NCBI GenBank assembly: GCA_023266955.1
Contig: JAHFOH010000015.1
Coordinates: forward strand, 1 to 13,406
Direction of reading: 5' to 3'
DNA length: 13,406 nucleotides
Origin: Nitrososphaerota archaeon
GTDB lineage: Archaea > Thermoproteota > Nitrososphaeria > Nitrososphaerales > JAHFOH01
The position numbers and the translations under genes were made by a program. Below the pieces are notes generated by a model. That model was not told where the DNA came from. It saw nothing but the letters and a program-made list of their open reading frames with translations, and ran no database searches. Shown piece after piece: positions 7,670 to 13,271 of the stretch. The stretch's first letter is position 1, and each line of letters starts with the position of its first letter.

Positions 7670-7750
7670 CCCGACGCATCAATAATCTTCGCCACGGCAT
7701 TATTCAGGTGGTGGCTAACGAAAAAAATGTAGCTAGCCGTCACGCCATAA

Positions 7751-7760
7751 TTTTATATTG
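7751..7760 (+). promoter_or_regulatory. TATA box of the pyrophosphatase gene
   Basis: TTTTATATTG lies about 38 nt before the GTG at 7794. It predicts a transcript start near 7780-7785 and therefore a leader of about 10-14 nt. The 124-bp gap upstream holds nothing else I can support apart from a weak AATAAT/ATTATT inverted repeat near 7681-7706. Confidence 0.6.
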
Positions 7761-7793
7761 GCGGTAATAAGCGCCCGTGGAATTTAGCTTCCT

Positions 7794-9866
7794 GTGAATC
7801 CTATGGTTCTGGAGTTCCTTCCCTTCATTGCCGGCGTAATCGCGCTAGCTTTCGCGACGTATCTGGCGCTGCGAGTTTCAAGATTTGAAGCTGGCACTCC
7901 GGAAATGCTGAAGATATACGACGCTATCAGAGAGGGTGCAAGGGCCTATCTCTTTAGGCAGTTCAGAACCATTTCTTTAATTGCCATAATCCTTGCTGCC
8001 ATACTTTACGTAGCATTCGACTATACGGGACACGCGGGGAGACCTCTCACAGCAGTATCATTCCTCATTGGAGCAGCCTTCTCTCTTGTAGCAGGGTATG
8101 TTGGCATGGATGTTGCGACTAGGGCCAACGCGAGGACCACCTATGGCGCAAGGCTTGGAATTAGCACACCGCTGCACATAGCGTTCTCTGGAGGGCTTGT
8201 GATGGGTCTCTTCAATGTGGGATTGAGCTTGCTCGCCGTCACTGGACTGTACACTTTGTACGGGGACCCCGAGCTGATTGTTGGTCTAGGTTTCGGTGCA
8301 AGCCTAGCGGCCCTCTTCGCCCAACTGGGCGGAGGTATCTATACCAAAGCCGCCGATGTAGGTGCTGATCTGGTGGGAAAGGTTGAGGCAGGAATTCCGG
8401 AGGACGACCCGAGAAATCCCGCTGTCATTGCTGATAATGTAGGAGATAATGTAGGGGATGTAGCAGGCAGAGGCGCTGACCTCTTTGAATCTATGACTGC
8501 TGAGAATATTGGAGCTATGATCATTGGCGCCAGCCTCTTTGCAGTCACGAAGAATTTCTACTTTGTAATCTTTCCATTGCTTGCCAGATCAGTTGGGATC
8601 ATTACTACTATACTCGGAGTACCTTTTGTTAGAGCTAGAGGCTTCACAGATCCAATGATTCCGTTGAGAAACGGCATGATCGCAACAACGGCATTTACTG
8701 TCGTCGGCCTGTATTTCCTTACAGTTAACACCCTACGAAGTTTTAATCTCTATTACGCTGCTCTTTCGGGAGTTTTAGCCAGCATTCTGATTTTCCTTAT
8801 CACCGAGTACTACACGTCAAGAAAATATAGACCAGTGAAAGAAATTGCTCAGTCCTCCAAAAGTGGTCCCGCCATAAATATCATCACCGGCTTCTCTGTG
8901 GCACTTGAAGCGACCGCGCTGCCGGTAATTGTGATAGTTGTTGTTTTCCTTGCGGGGTACTTCTTCGGCACTGGTTTCGCCAGAGAGGCTGGTGTCGATG
9001 CCCACCTCGGAGGAGTTTACGGGACAGCTATCGCCACGATGGGCATGCTCTCGGTTGCAGGCCTGATACTCGGCTTGGATGGTTTCGGTCCTATTGTTGA
9101 TAACGCAGCGGGCATTGCTGAAATGTCAGGAGCCGATCCTCAGATTCGAGATCAAATCGATCGGTTTGACGCGGCAGGAAACACCACGAAGGCTCTGACA
9201 AAGGGTTACGCATTGGGCTCAGCCGGTCTTGCAGCATTGCTTCTCTTCCAAGCATACCTGAATGTGGTTAACCGCCATCAGCAGTCATCTTTCCTCGGCG
9301 TGGATATCACTGATCCCCGCGTTATTGCTGGACTTTTCATAGGAGGTTTGCTACCCTTCATTTTCAGCGCATTTGCAATTAGAGCAGTTGGGCGAGCAGC
9401 CTTCAAGGTTGTTGAAGAGGTCAGGAGACAATTCAGGGAGATTCCTGGACTCATGCAGGGAAATGCGAAGCCCGACTACACACGGTGCGTAGATATTAGC
9501 ACCAGAGCGGCCCAGAGGGAGATGATTCTCCCGGGTATCCTTCCCGTGATTGTCCCCATTGCTTTGGGATTCTTGTTAGGCCCAAGATCGGTCGGAGCGT
9601 TTCTTATCAGCGCCACTATTAGCGGAACTCTCCTCGCCTATCTCATGAACACCGGTGGTGCAGCTTGGGACAACGCGAAGAAGTTCATTGAAGCAGGCAG
9701 CTTTGGCGGCAAGGGTTCTGACGCTCACAAAGCTGCTGTGACTGGCGACACGTTTGGCGACCCCCTGAAAGACTGTGCTGGCCCCTCACTTCACGTCCTA
9801 GTGAAGCTGATTAACACAGTCTCCTTGACATTTGCCATTCTGTTCGTTCTTTACGCACTAGCCTGA
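7794..9866 (+). CDS. hppA: Membrane proton-pumping pyrophosphatase, K+-independent type
   Basis: Hydrolyses pyrophosphate and couples this to proton export across the cell membrane. The 690-aa product fits the family, which has about 16 membrane helices. The substrate site is intact: DVGADLVGKVE (188-198), the acidic EDDPRNPAVIADNVGDNVGD block, DNAAGIAEMSGAD, and the C-terminal TGDTFGDPLKDCAGPSLH. In GNTTKALTKGYALGSAGL the lysine at residue 466 and threonine at 469 are the pair that marks K+-independent enzymes; the K+-dependent class, which includes the Na+ pumps, has alanine at the first position. Proton pumping is therefore the expected activity. Start is GTG at 7794; the ATG three codons later (7803) is equally possible, and neither has a clear ribosome-binding site. 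It has its own promoter, so it is not simply the tail of the transporter operon. Confidence 0.96.
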   Translation: MNPMVLEFLPFIAGVIALAFATYLALRVSRFEAGTPEMLKIYDAIREGARAYLFRQFRTISLIAIILAAILYVAFDYTGHAGRPLTAVSFLIGAAFSLVAGYVGMDVATRANARTTYGARLGISTPLHIAFSGGLVMGLFNVGLSLLAVTGLYTLYGDPELIVGLGFGASLAALFAQLGGGIYTKAADVGADLVGKVEAGIPEDDPRNPAVIADNVGDNVGDVAGRGADLFESMTAENIGAMIIGASLFAVTKNFYFVIFPLLARSVGIITTILGVPFVRARGFTDPMIPLRNGMIATTAFTVVGLYFLTVNTLRSFNLYYAALSGVLASILIFLITEYYTSRKYRPVKEIAQSSKSGPAINIITGFSVALEATALPVIVIVVVFLAGYFFGTGFAREAGVDAHLGGVYGTAIATMGMLSVAGLILGLDGFGPIVDNAAGIAEMSGADPQIRDQIDRFDAAGNTTKALTKGYALGSAGLAALLLFQAYLNVVNRHQQSSFLGVDITDPRVIAGLFIGGLLPFIFSAFAIRAVGRAAFKVVEEVRRQFREIPGLMQGNAKPDYTRCVDISTRAAQREMILPGILPVIVPIALGFLLGPRSVGAFLISATISGTLLAYLMNTGGAAWDNAKKFIEAGSFGGKGSDAHKAAVTGDTFGDPLKDCAGPSLHVLVKLINTVSLTFAILFVLYALA

Positions 9867-9883
9867 ATGTCCTACTTTAGCTA

Positions 9884-9893
9884 AGCATAAATC
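9884..9893 (+). promoter_or_regulatory. TATA box of the RAM-domain gene
   Basis: AGCATAAATC is centred about 28 nt before the ATG at 9917, giving a leaderless transcript. It is flanked by a short inverted repeat, TAAGCA (9882-9887) and TGCTTA (9907-9912), and overlaps the palindrome TTAGCTAA (9877-9884). These could be operator halves, but they are short. Confidence 0.55.
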
Positions 9894-9916
9894 ATCATAC
9901 TCATTTTGCTTAACAT

Positions 9917-10147
9917 ATGGCTTCAGCATACGTTTTGATCAACGTCGAATTAGGCGCGGAAGAGGAAACTCTCAAGAGTCTAAGGGGAATTCCCGGAGTT
10001 ACTGAGGCACATCGCGTCTTTGGAATATATGATACAGTGATTGAGGTACAGGCTGAATCTGCAAACAAGCTCAACGAAGTAATCACGCAGAAGATCAGGA
10101 GGCTACCAAGAGTTAGGTCAACCCTCACCATGATAATAATTGAATGA
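9917..10147 (+). CDS. Stand-alone RAM (Lrp/AsnC ligand-binding) domain protein
   Basis: The 76-aa protein consists only of the ferredoxin-like effector domain found at the C-terminus of Lrp/AsnC regulators. Visible landmarks are an opening beta strand AYVLINVELG, then EEETLKSLRGIPGVTEAHRVFGIYDTVIEVQAES, which is the usual strand-turn-strand with the GxYD effector motif, then a helix NKLNEVITQKIRRLP and a last strand VRSTLTMIII. There is no DNA-binding helix-turn-helix, so it probably does not bind DNA alone. Such proteins form ring-like oligomers that bind amino acids or partner with full-length Lrp proteins. Which ligand it senses cannot be read from the sequence. It lies upstream of tRNA-Cys on the same strand. 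Confidence 0.88.
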   Translation: MASAYVLINVELGAEEETLKSLRGIPGVTEAHRVFGIYDTVIEVQAESANKLNEVITQKIRRLPRVRSTLTMIIIE

Positions 10148-10189
10148 GGAGAAGTCTTCTCGATTATCGCGCAACGAACAAGAACTCAT

Positions 10190-10233
10190 GCGATCCTTTG
10201 GATTGCACGGTGAGCTGCTAGAGGCAGCAATCC
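10190..10233 (+). repeat. Three mutually complementary 7-nt segments upstream of tRNA-Cys
   Basis: GCGATCC (10190-10196), GGATTGC (10200-10206) and GCAATCC (10227-10233). The middle segment can pair with the first (six Watson-Crick pairs plus one G-U, loop TTT) or with the third (seven Watson-Crick pairs, 20-nt loop). The two hairpins exclude each other. GCTGC (10214-10218) and GCAGC (10224-10228) offer a further small hairpin. The segment lies in the 114-bp non-coding gap between the RAM gene and the tRNA, and its function is unknown. Confidence 0.45.
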
Positions 10234-10261
10234 GGCTGAGGTGGCTACATGCTGGTCTCGT

Positions 10262-10351
10262 GGCAGGGTGGCGGATTGGTTACGCACGCGCCTGCAGCTA
10301 GGCTGAGTAGTAAGCGCGGTTAAGTGGGTTCGAATCCCACCCCTGCCTCCA
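10262..10351 (+). tRNA. tRNA-Cys (GCA) with a 15-nt intron, CCA encoded
   Basis: A full cloverleaf folds by eye. The acceptor stem pairs GGCAGGG (10262-10268) with CCCTGCC (10341-10347). The D-arm pairs GCG with CGC around a 9-nt loop containing GG. The anticodon stem pairs CGCGC (10287-10291) with GCGCG (10314-10318). The variable loop is 5 nt, and the T-arm pairs GTGGG with CCCAC around TTCGAAT. The discriminator is T, the usual base for tRNA-Cys, and CCA is encoded (10349-10351). The anticodon loop is 22 nt instead of 7. Removing 10298-10312 restores CTGCAGA with anticodon GCA at 10294-10296. No TATA-like box lies in the 60 nt upstream, so it may be co-transcribed with the RAM gene or use a weak promoter. 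A T6 run follows at 10362. The cysteinyl-tRNA synthetase gene begins about 750 bp downstream. Confidence 0.93.
10298..10312 (+). other. tRNA-Cys intron (position 37/38)
   Basis: The 15-nt insert CTAGGCTGAGTAGTA lies between tRNA positions 37 and 38. It fits the bulge-helix-bulge signal cut by the archaeal splicing endonuclease. The central helix pairs CTGC (10292-10295) with GTAG (10307-10310), including one G-U pair. The 5' bulge is AG|C and the 3' bulge TA|A, each 3 nt. The inner helix is very weak (little more than T10299-A10306), so this may be a relaxed BHB motif. Confidence 0.8.
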
Positions 10352-10356
10352 CTAAA

Positions 10357-10432
10357 ATGCGTTTTTTGCATGGGAGCAAGGAGGCGGCATCAAATTAAAG
10401 ACGGTGGCTGTGCATGGAGGGATGCGTTTTTT
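10357..10432 (+). repeat. Direct repeat of ATGCGTTTTTT, two copies
   Basis: Identical 11-nt copies lie at 10357-10367 and 10422-10432, 65 nt apart start to start. A related GCATGG(G/A) purine-rich motif follows the first copy (10368) and precedes the second (about 10412). A further T5 run occurs at 10447-10451. This fills most of the non-coding stretch between tRNA-Cys and the DUF5679 gene. No open reading frame of interest is present there on the plus strand. It could hold a small transcript ending at the second T-run, or simply serial terminators. Confidence 0.45.
10362..10367 (+). terminator. T-run behind tRNA-Cys
   Basis: Six T in a row, 11 nt after the encoded CCA, suit archaeal transcription termination on the non-template strand. 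The flanking ATGC (10357-10360) and GCAT (10368-10371) are complementary but too short to form a convincing hairpin. Confidence 0.6.
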
Positions 10433-10463
10433 CCAAGATTTCGACGTTTTTCCTGTAAAACCG

Positions 10464-10484
10464 CGTGCTTAAATACGAAGCACG
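10464..10484 (+). promoter_or_regulatory. TATA box enclosed by an inverted repeat, DUF5679 promoter
   Basis: A perfect 7-bp inverted repeat CGTGCTT (10464-10470) and AAGCACG (10478-10484) encloses AAATACG, so the TATA-like CTTAAATAC (10468-10476) lies inside the symmetry. The predicted transcript start is near 10498, leaving a leader of about 18 nt. A protein bound to this repeat would block TATA recognition. That is inference, as is the choice of this box over the weaker GCTTATC near 10490. Confidence 0.5.
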
Positions 10485-10516
10485 AATACGCTTATCACAC
10501 GTAGAAGGCTTGAAAG

Positions 10517-10669
10517 ATGGCTAAACCAGTAATGGGGTACTGCGTGAAAGAGAAGAAGAAGCGGGAGATAAAGAATCCTAAGCAGGTTAAGCTGAAGAAT
10601 GGCAGACCAGCGGTCAAGGGTGTCTGCGTATCCTGCGGCTCTCAAATGTTCAGGATAGGAAAGCTGTAG
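10517..10669 (+). CDS. DUF5679 small zinc-ribbon-like protein
   Basis: A 50-aa basic protein of unknown function, resembling the archaeal DUF5679 family. The sequence begins MAKPVMGYCVKEKKKREIKN, continues with the family-like LKNGRPAVKGVC core, and ends CGSQMFRIGKL. Family members usually look like a tiny zinc ribbon with two cysteine knuckles. Here the second knuckle is complete (C37 and C40), but the first has only C9, with glutamate at residue 12 where a second cysteine would be expected. Zinc binding by three cysteines plus another ligand, or no zinc, are both possible. Many lysines and arginines suggest nucleic-acid or ribosome association, which is unproven. It is monocistronic: its own promoter is upstream and a T-run follows the stop. 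Confidence 0.85.
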   Translation: MAKPVMGYCVKEKKKREIKNPKQVKLKNGRPAVKGVCVSCGSQMFRIGKL

Positions 10670-10681
10670 GAACCCCACCCC

Positions 10682-10690
10682 TTTTTCTTT
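10682..10690 (+). terminator. T-rich terminator after DUF5679
   Basis: TTTTTCTTT begins 12 nt after the stop codon, preceded by a C-rich stretch without a hairpin. Such T-tracts terminate archaeal transcription. Confidence 0.6.
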
Positions 10691-10691
10691 G

Positions 10692-10705
10692 CATAATTCA
10701 TAAAC
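10692..10705 (+). promoter_or_regulatory. TATA-like box of the 102-aa gene
   Basis: CATAATTCATAAAC is centred about 30 nt before the ATG at 10730, which fits a leaderless transcript. It starts only 2 nt after the preceding T-tract, so the two transcription units are packed end to start. Confidence 0.5.
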
Positions 10706-10729
10706 CGCACCTCCATAATTGTAAAGTCA

Positions 10730-11038
10730 ATGTCAGCTGCGGAGGGCATTGAACAGGCATTTCTTCAAGTAGAGTCAGTGGTGAATAGGCTCATTCAAGG
10801 TGAAAAAGAGCACAAAGGCCGCGCCCTACTGAGTATCTTCCGACTCAACAACGAAATCGGGAAGCTGACTAGATTCAGTTCCCTTCCCATGGAGCCATTG
10901 AGATCTCTACAATTTGATGTGAACAGGATTACAGTAGCAGTAAGGAGTGATAATCCGCAGCAGATGGGGGAAGCGTTGGAGATCGCTCGCAATTCTCTTC
11001 GTGATCTTAAGGCGAAGGTGGAATCGGCGTCCTCCTAG
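10730..11038 (+). CDS. Unrecognised 102-aa helical protein
   Basis: I do not recognise this family. The product is soluble, charged and probably all-helical. Three helical stretches can be read: about residues 2-24 (AEGIEQAFLQVESVVNRLIQ), 30-50 (GRALLSIFRLNNEIGKLTRF), and a long one from about 75 to 99 (QQMGEALEIARNSLRDLKAKV). The segment between them has a hydrophobic-polar repeat (LRSLQFDVNRITVAV). There is no cysteine, no signal peptide and no membrane segment. A good TATA-like box 30 nt upstream supports ATG 10730 and a real gene. The next gene, cysS, follows after 60 bp on the same strand, but a TATA-like ACTTTAAGG in that gap suggests separate transcription is possible. Helix packing of this size could suit a dimeric adaptor or a four-helix bundle; this is speculation. 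Confidence 0.75.
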   Translation: MSAAEGIEQAFLQVESVVNRLIQGEKEHKGRALLSIFRLNNEIGKLTRFSSLPMEPLRSLQFDVNRITVAVRSDNPQQMGEALEIARNSLRDLKAKVESASS

Positions 11039-11098
11039 GATTAGGCAGTTCGCAAAACTTTAAGGAATCTCCAACGGCACCGTTTTTGCCCTCAGCAG

Positions 11099-12544
11099 TT
11101 GTCGAAGTCCAGCACCACCAGACGCAGTATCTCTGACCAAAGCGTGAAGGTCAACAATAGTCTGACTGGGGAGGTTGAACCTCTTGCGGATGGCAGGAAG
11201 CAGATTTCGATTTACGTATGTGGAGTCACAGTCTACGACTACAGTCACGTTGGTCATGCTAGAACGATAGTGGTTTTCGACGTATTTCGCCGATATCTTC
11301 TTTACAAAGGATACAAGGTGTTGTTCGTTCAGAATTTTACGGACGTAGACGACAGAATCATTAATCGTGCACGGGAGATGGGAGTTTCGACGCAGCAGCT
11401 AGCTAAGAAATTCATTGACCAATACTTTTCAGACTTTGATAGCCTGAACGTGCTTCGAGCCGATTTTCACCCAAGACCTACGGAGCAAATCGCGGAGATT
11501 CAAAACTTCATTCAAGGTCTGATTGACAGAGGATACGCCTATCAAACCCCGTCAGGTGTATACTTTGAGGTTTCAAAATTTGATGGATATGGTAAACTGT
11601 CTAAGAAGACTACATCTGAGCTGATTGCGGGAGCTAGGGTCGAAGTGGATCCTACAAAGAAGGATCCGTTAGACTTTGCGTTGTGGAAGGTCTCGGCCGA
11701 TGAGCCGAATTGGGACAGTCCTTGGGGAAAGGGTCGTCCGGGCTGGCACATAGAGTGCTCTGCAATGTCTCTGAAATATCTAGGAGAAACCTTTGATGTA
11801 CATGGCGGTGGGCAAGATCTGATTTTCCCGCATCATGAAAATGAGATCGCGCAATCCGAGGCGTACACTGGGAAGGAGTTCGTCCGGATTTGGATGCATG
11901 TTGGTCTAGTAAATATCGCCGGCGAGAGGATGGCCAAGTCGCTTCGTAATTATGTTGCTGTTCATCAAGCCTTAAAGAAATGGGGCTCAAATGTGATTCG
12001 CCTTTTCTCCATCCTGAGTCACTACAGAAGCCCGCTTGAGTTCACTGAAACAGCATTTGAGCGGACTGCGCAGCTGTGGCGTCTGATCGAAAATGCGGTA
12101 GCGGAGATTCAATCAGCAAAGAGGAAAGGTGGATTGGCAGTGAACAAAGCACGGACTGCTGCAGAAAAAGCGTATACGGAATTCGATAAGGCTCTGAAAA
12201 ATGACCTTAACACGCCTGATGCAATTGGCGCGTTGATGAGGCTTGTGAAATTCGTTAACAAGACGGCTTCTGCAGACAAGCTGTCTCGAGAGGGGGCTAA
12301 ACAAATCTGGAAGGTGCTTGAGAAGATGATGTGGGTATTCGGTTTACAAGCACCGTCAATTACGGCTGGAGAGAGAGGGGAGGTGGAGAAACTGGTTGAA
12401 GAGCGGAATAGGCTTAGAAAGAAGAAGAGGTTCAGTGAAGCGGACAAGATAAGACAAACTCTCAGGAAAAAAGGGATAGAGTTGGTAGACTCCCCTAACA
12501 GAACGGTGTGGCGAAAGACCACCGTTCCTTCGAGCGAAACCTGA
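11099..12544 (+). CDS. cysS: Cysteinyl-tRNA synthetase
   Basis: Charges tRNA-Cys with cysteine using ATP in the cytosol. The 481-aa class I synthetase has all family marks. Cys41 in IYVCGVTVYD, Cys220 in WHIECSAM, and His245 and Glu249 in HHENE form the zinc site that selects cysteine. SHVGHA (H50 to H53) is the HIGH motif. RMAKS (277-281) is the KMSKS motif with two changes, keeping the second lysine. The C-terminal half is helical and ends with the typical RNxLRKKKRFSEADKIRQTL helix and WRKT. The start is uncertain: TTG at 11099 adds a 15-residue polar tail (SKSSTTRRS...), while an in-frame GTG at 11144 begins right at the conserved VKVNNSLTGE strand. A TATA-like ACTTTAAGG (11055-11063) lies about 40 nt before the TTG. 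It shares the neighbourhood with tRNA-Cys. Confidence 0.95.
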   Translation: MSKSSTTRRSISDQSVKVNNSLTGEVEPLADGRKQISIYVCGVTVYDYSHVGHARTIVVFDVFRRYLLYKGYKVLFVQNFTDVDDRIINRAREMGVSTQQLAKKFIDQYFSDFDSLNVLRADFHPRPTEQIAEIQNFIQGLIDRGYAYQTPSGVYFEVSKFDGYGKLSKKTTSELIAGARVEVDPTKKDPLDFALWKVSADEPNWDSPWGKGRPGWHIECSAMSLKYLGETFDVHGGGQDLIFPHHENEIAQSEAYTGKEFVRIWMHVGLVNIAGERMAKSLRNYVAVHQALKKWGSNVIRLFSILSHYRSPLEFTETAFERTAQLWRLIENAVAEIQSAKRKGGLAVNKARTAAEKAYTEFDKALKNDLNTPDAIGALMRLVKFVNKTASADKLSREGAKQIWKVLEKMMWVFGLQAPSITAGERGEVEKLVEERNRLRKKKRFSEADKIRQTLRKKGIELVDSPNRTVWRKTTVPSSET

Positions 12545-12564
12545 AAATTCTAATACTCACATTA

Positions 12565-12569
12565 GGAGG
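12565..12569 (+). promoter_or_regulatory. Possible Shine-Dalgarno for the DUF47 gene
   Basis: GGAGG lies 15 nt before the ATG at 12585, longer than the usual 5-9 nt. It is the best match to the anti-Shine-Dalgarno core ahead of any gene in the window and may mean this gene is translated from an mRNA shared with cysS, whose stop is 40 nt upstream. Confidence 0.4.
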
Positions 12570-12584
12570 CGAAGCCCGAGAACT

Positions 12585-13211
12585 ATGGGTCTGAAAGAGT
12601 GGCTTATTCCTCAAGAGAAACTCTTCTTCACTCTTCTCGAGGATGAATCCAAGATCGTCGTGGAAGGGGCCCAGGCTCTTAAGGAAATGATGAATGAATT
12701 CGATAATCTATCTGAAAAGCGGAAAAAATTGAAGGAGATTGAGCGTCGGGGAGATGAGATAGTACACGAGATATACCAGAGGTTGAATAAGACATTCATC
12801 ACACCAATAGATCACGAAGACATCTCAGCTCTTGCATCCCGTTATGATGAGGTATTGGACTACATCTATGCGGTCGCGAATCGGCTCTACCTCTATGAAA
12901 TCCATCATCCGACGGAAGTCATGAAACAATTCTCCGAACTGGTTCTCCAAACGGTAACTGAAATAGACTCAGCCTTCTCCATCATGAGAAGAATGAACGA
13001 AGAAGAAATCAACAGAAGATGCATAGAGATTCATAGAATTGAGAACGCCGCGGATGAACTTCTGAACGAGTCAGTAGCCAATCTATTCAAGACTGCAGAT
13101 GTGGTGACGATATTGAAGTTGAAGGAGATTTATGAGTTCCTCGAAGCGATCACCGATAAATGCGAAGACGTTAGCGATAAGATTCGTGACATTGTCTTGA
13201 AGCAGTCTTAG
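12585..13211 (+). CDS. DUF47 / PhoU-like Pit accessory protein
   Basis: A 208-aa all-helical protein of the DUF47 (PhoU-related, TIGR00153-type) family, usually found beside and thought to regulate PiT phosphate permeases. The length is normal. The family pattern is visible: an N-terminal LIPQEKLFFTLLEDESKIVVEGA region, the metal-binding-like ERRGDEIVHEIYQRLNKTFITPIDHEDISAL block (about residues 52-83), which is the strongest signature, then YDEVLDYIYAVANRLYLYEI, and the second, PhoU-like ERxxD-equivalent, IHRIENAADEL (about 149-159). The C-terminus LKEIYEFLEAITDKCEDVSDKIRDIVL is typical. Start ATG 12585 matches the family start. It converges with the partial PiT gene across 60 bp rather than being in one operon with it. 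Confidence 0.93.
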   Translation: MGLKEWLIPQEKLFFTLLEDESKIVVEGAQALKEMMNEFDNLSEKRKKLKEIERRGDEIVHEIYQRLNKTFITPIDHEDISALASRYDEVLDYIYAVANRLYLYEIHHPTEVMKQFSELVLQTVTEIDSAFSIMRRMNEEEINRRCIEIHRIENAADELLNESVANLFKTADVVTILKLKEIYEFLEAITDKCEDVSDKIRDIVLKQS

Positions 13212-13271
13212 TCTGGCACTCCGAGGAAGAGAACCTAGGTAAAATCGCTCGTCCACAACTTTCGTGATTCA

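Noticed and set aside
7681..7706. AATAAT/ATTATT inverted repeat after permease 2 as a terminator
   Set aside because: Short AT-only arms with a long loop and no following T-run; not enough support.
10292..10313. Alternative fold of the tRNA anticodon loop pairing CAGC (10295-10298) with GCTG (10302-10305)
   Set aside because: It would leave an 8-nt 3' bulge and sequester the anticodon; the 37/38 intron with two 3-nt bulges and a GCA anticodon matching the T discriminator is more consistent.
10186..10371. Minus-strand 61-aa frame containing GGRGGIRTH
   Set aside because: It is antisense to the tRNA-Cys gene; this peptide motif is a familiar false translation of the T-arm and acceptor stem of tRNA genes.
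10469..10678. Minus-strand 69-aa frame opposite the DUF5679 gene
   Set aside because: It is a shadow of the DUF5679 coding strand with no promoter and no recognisable protein features.
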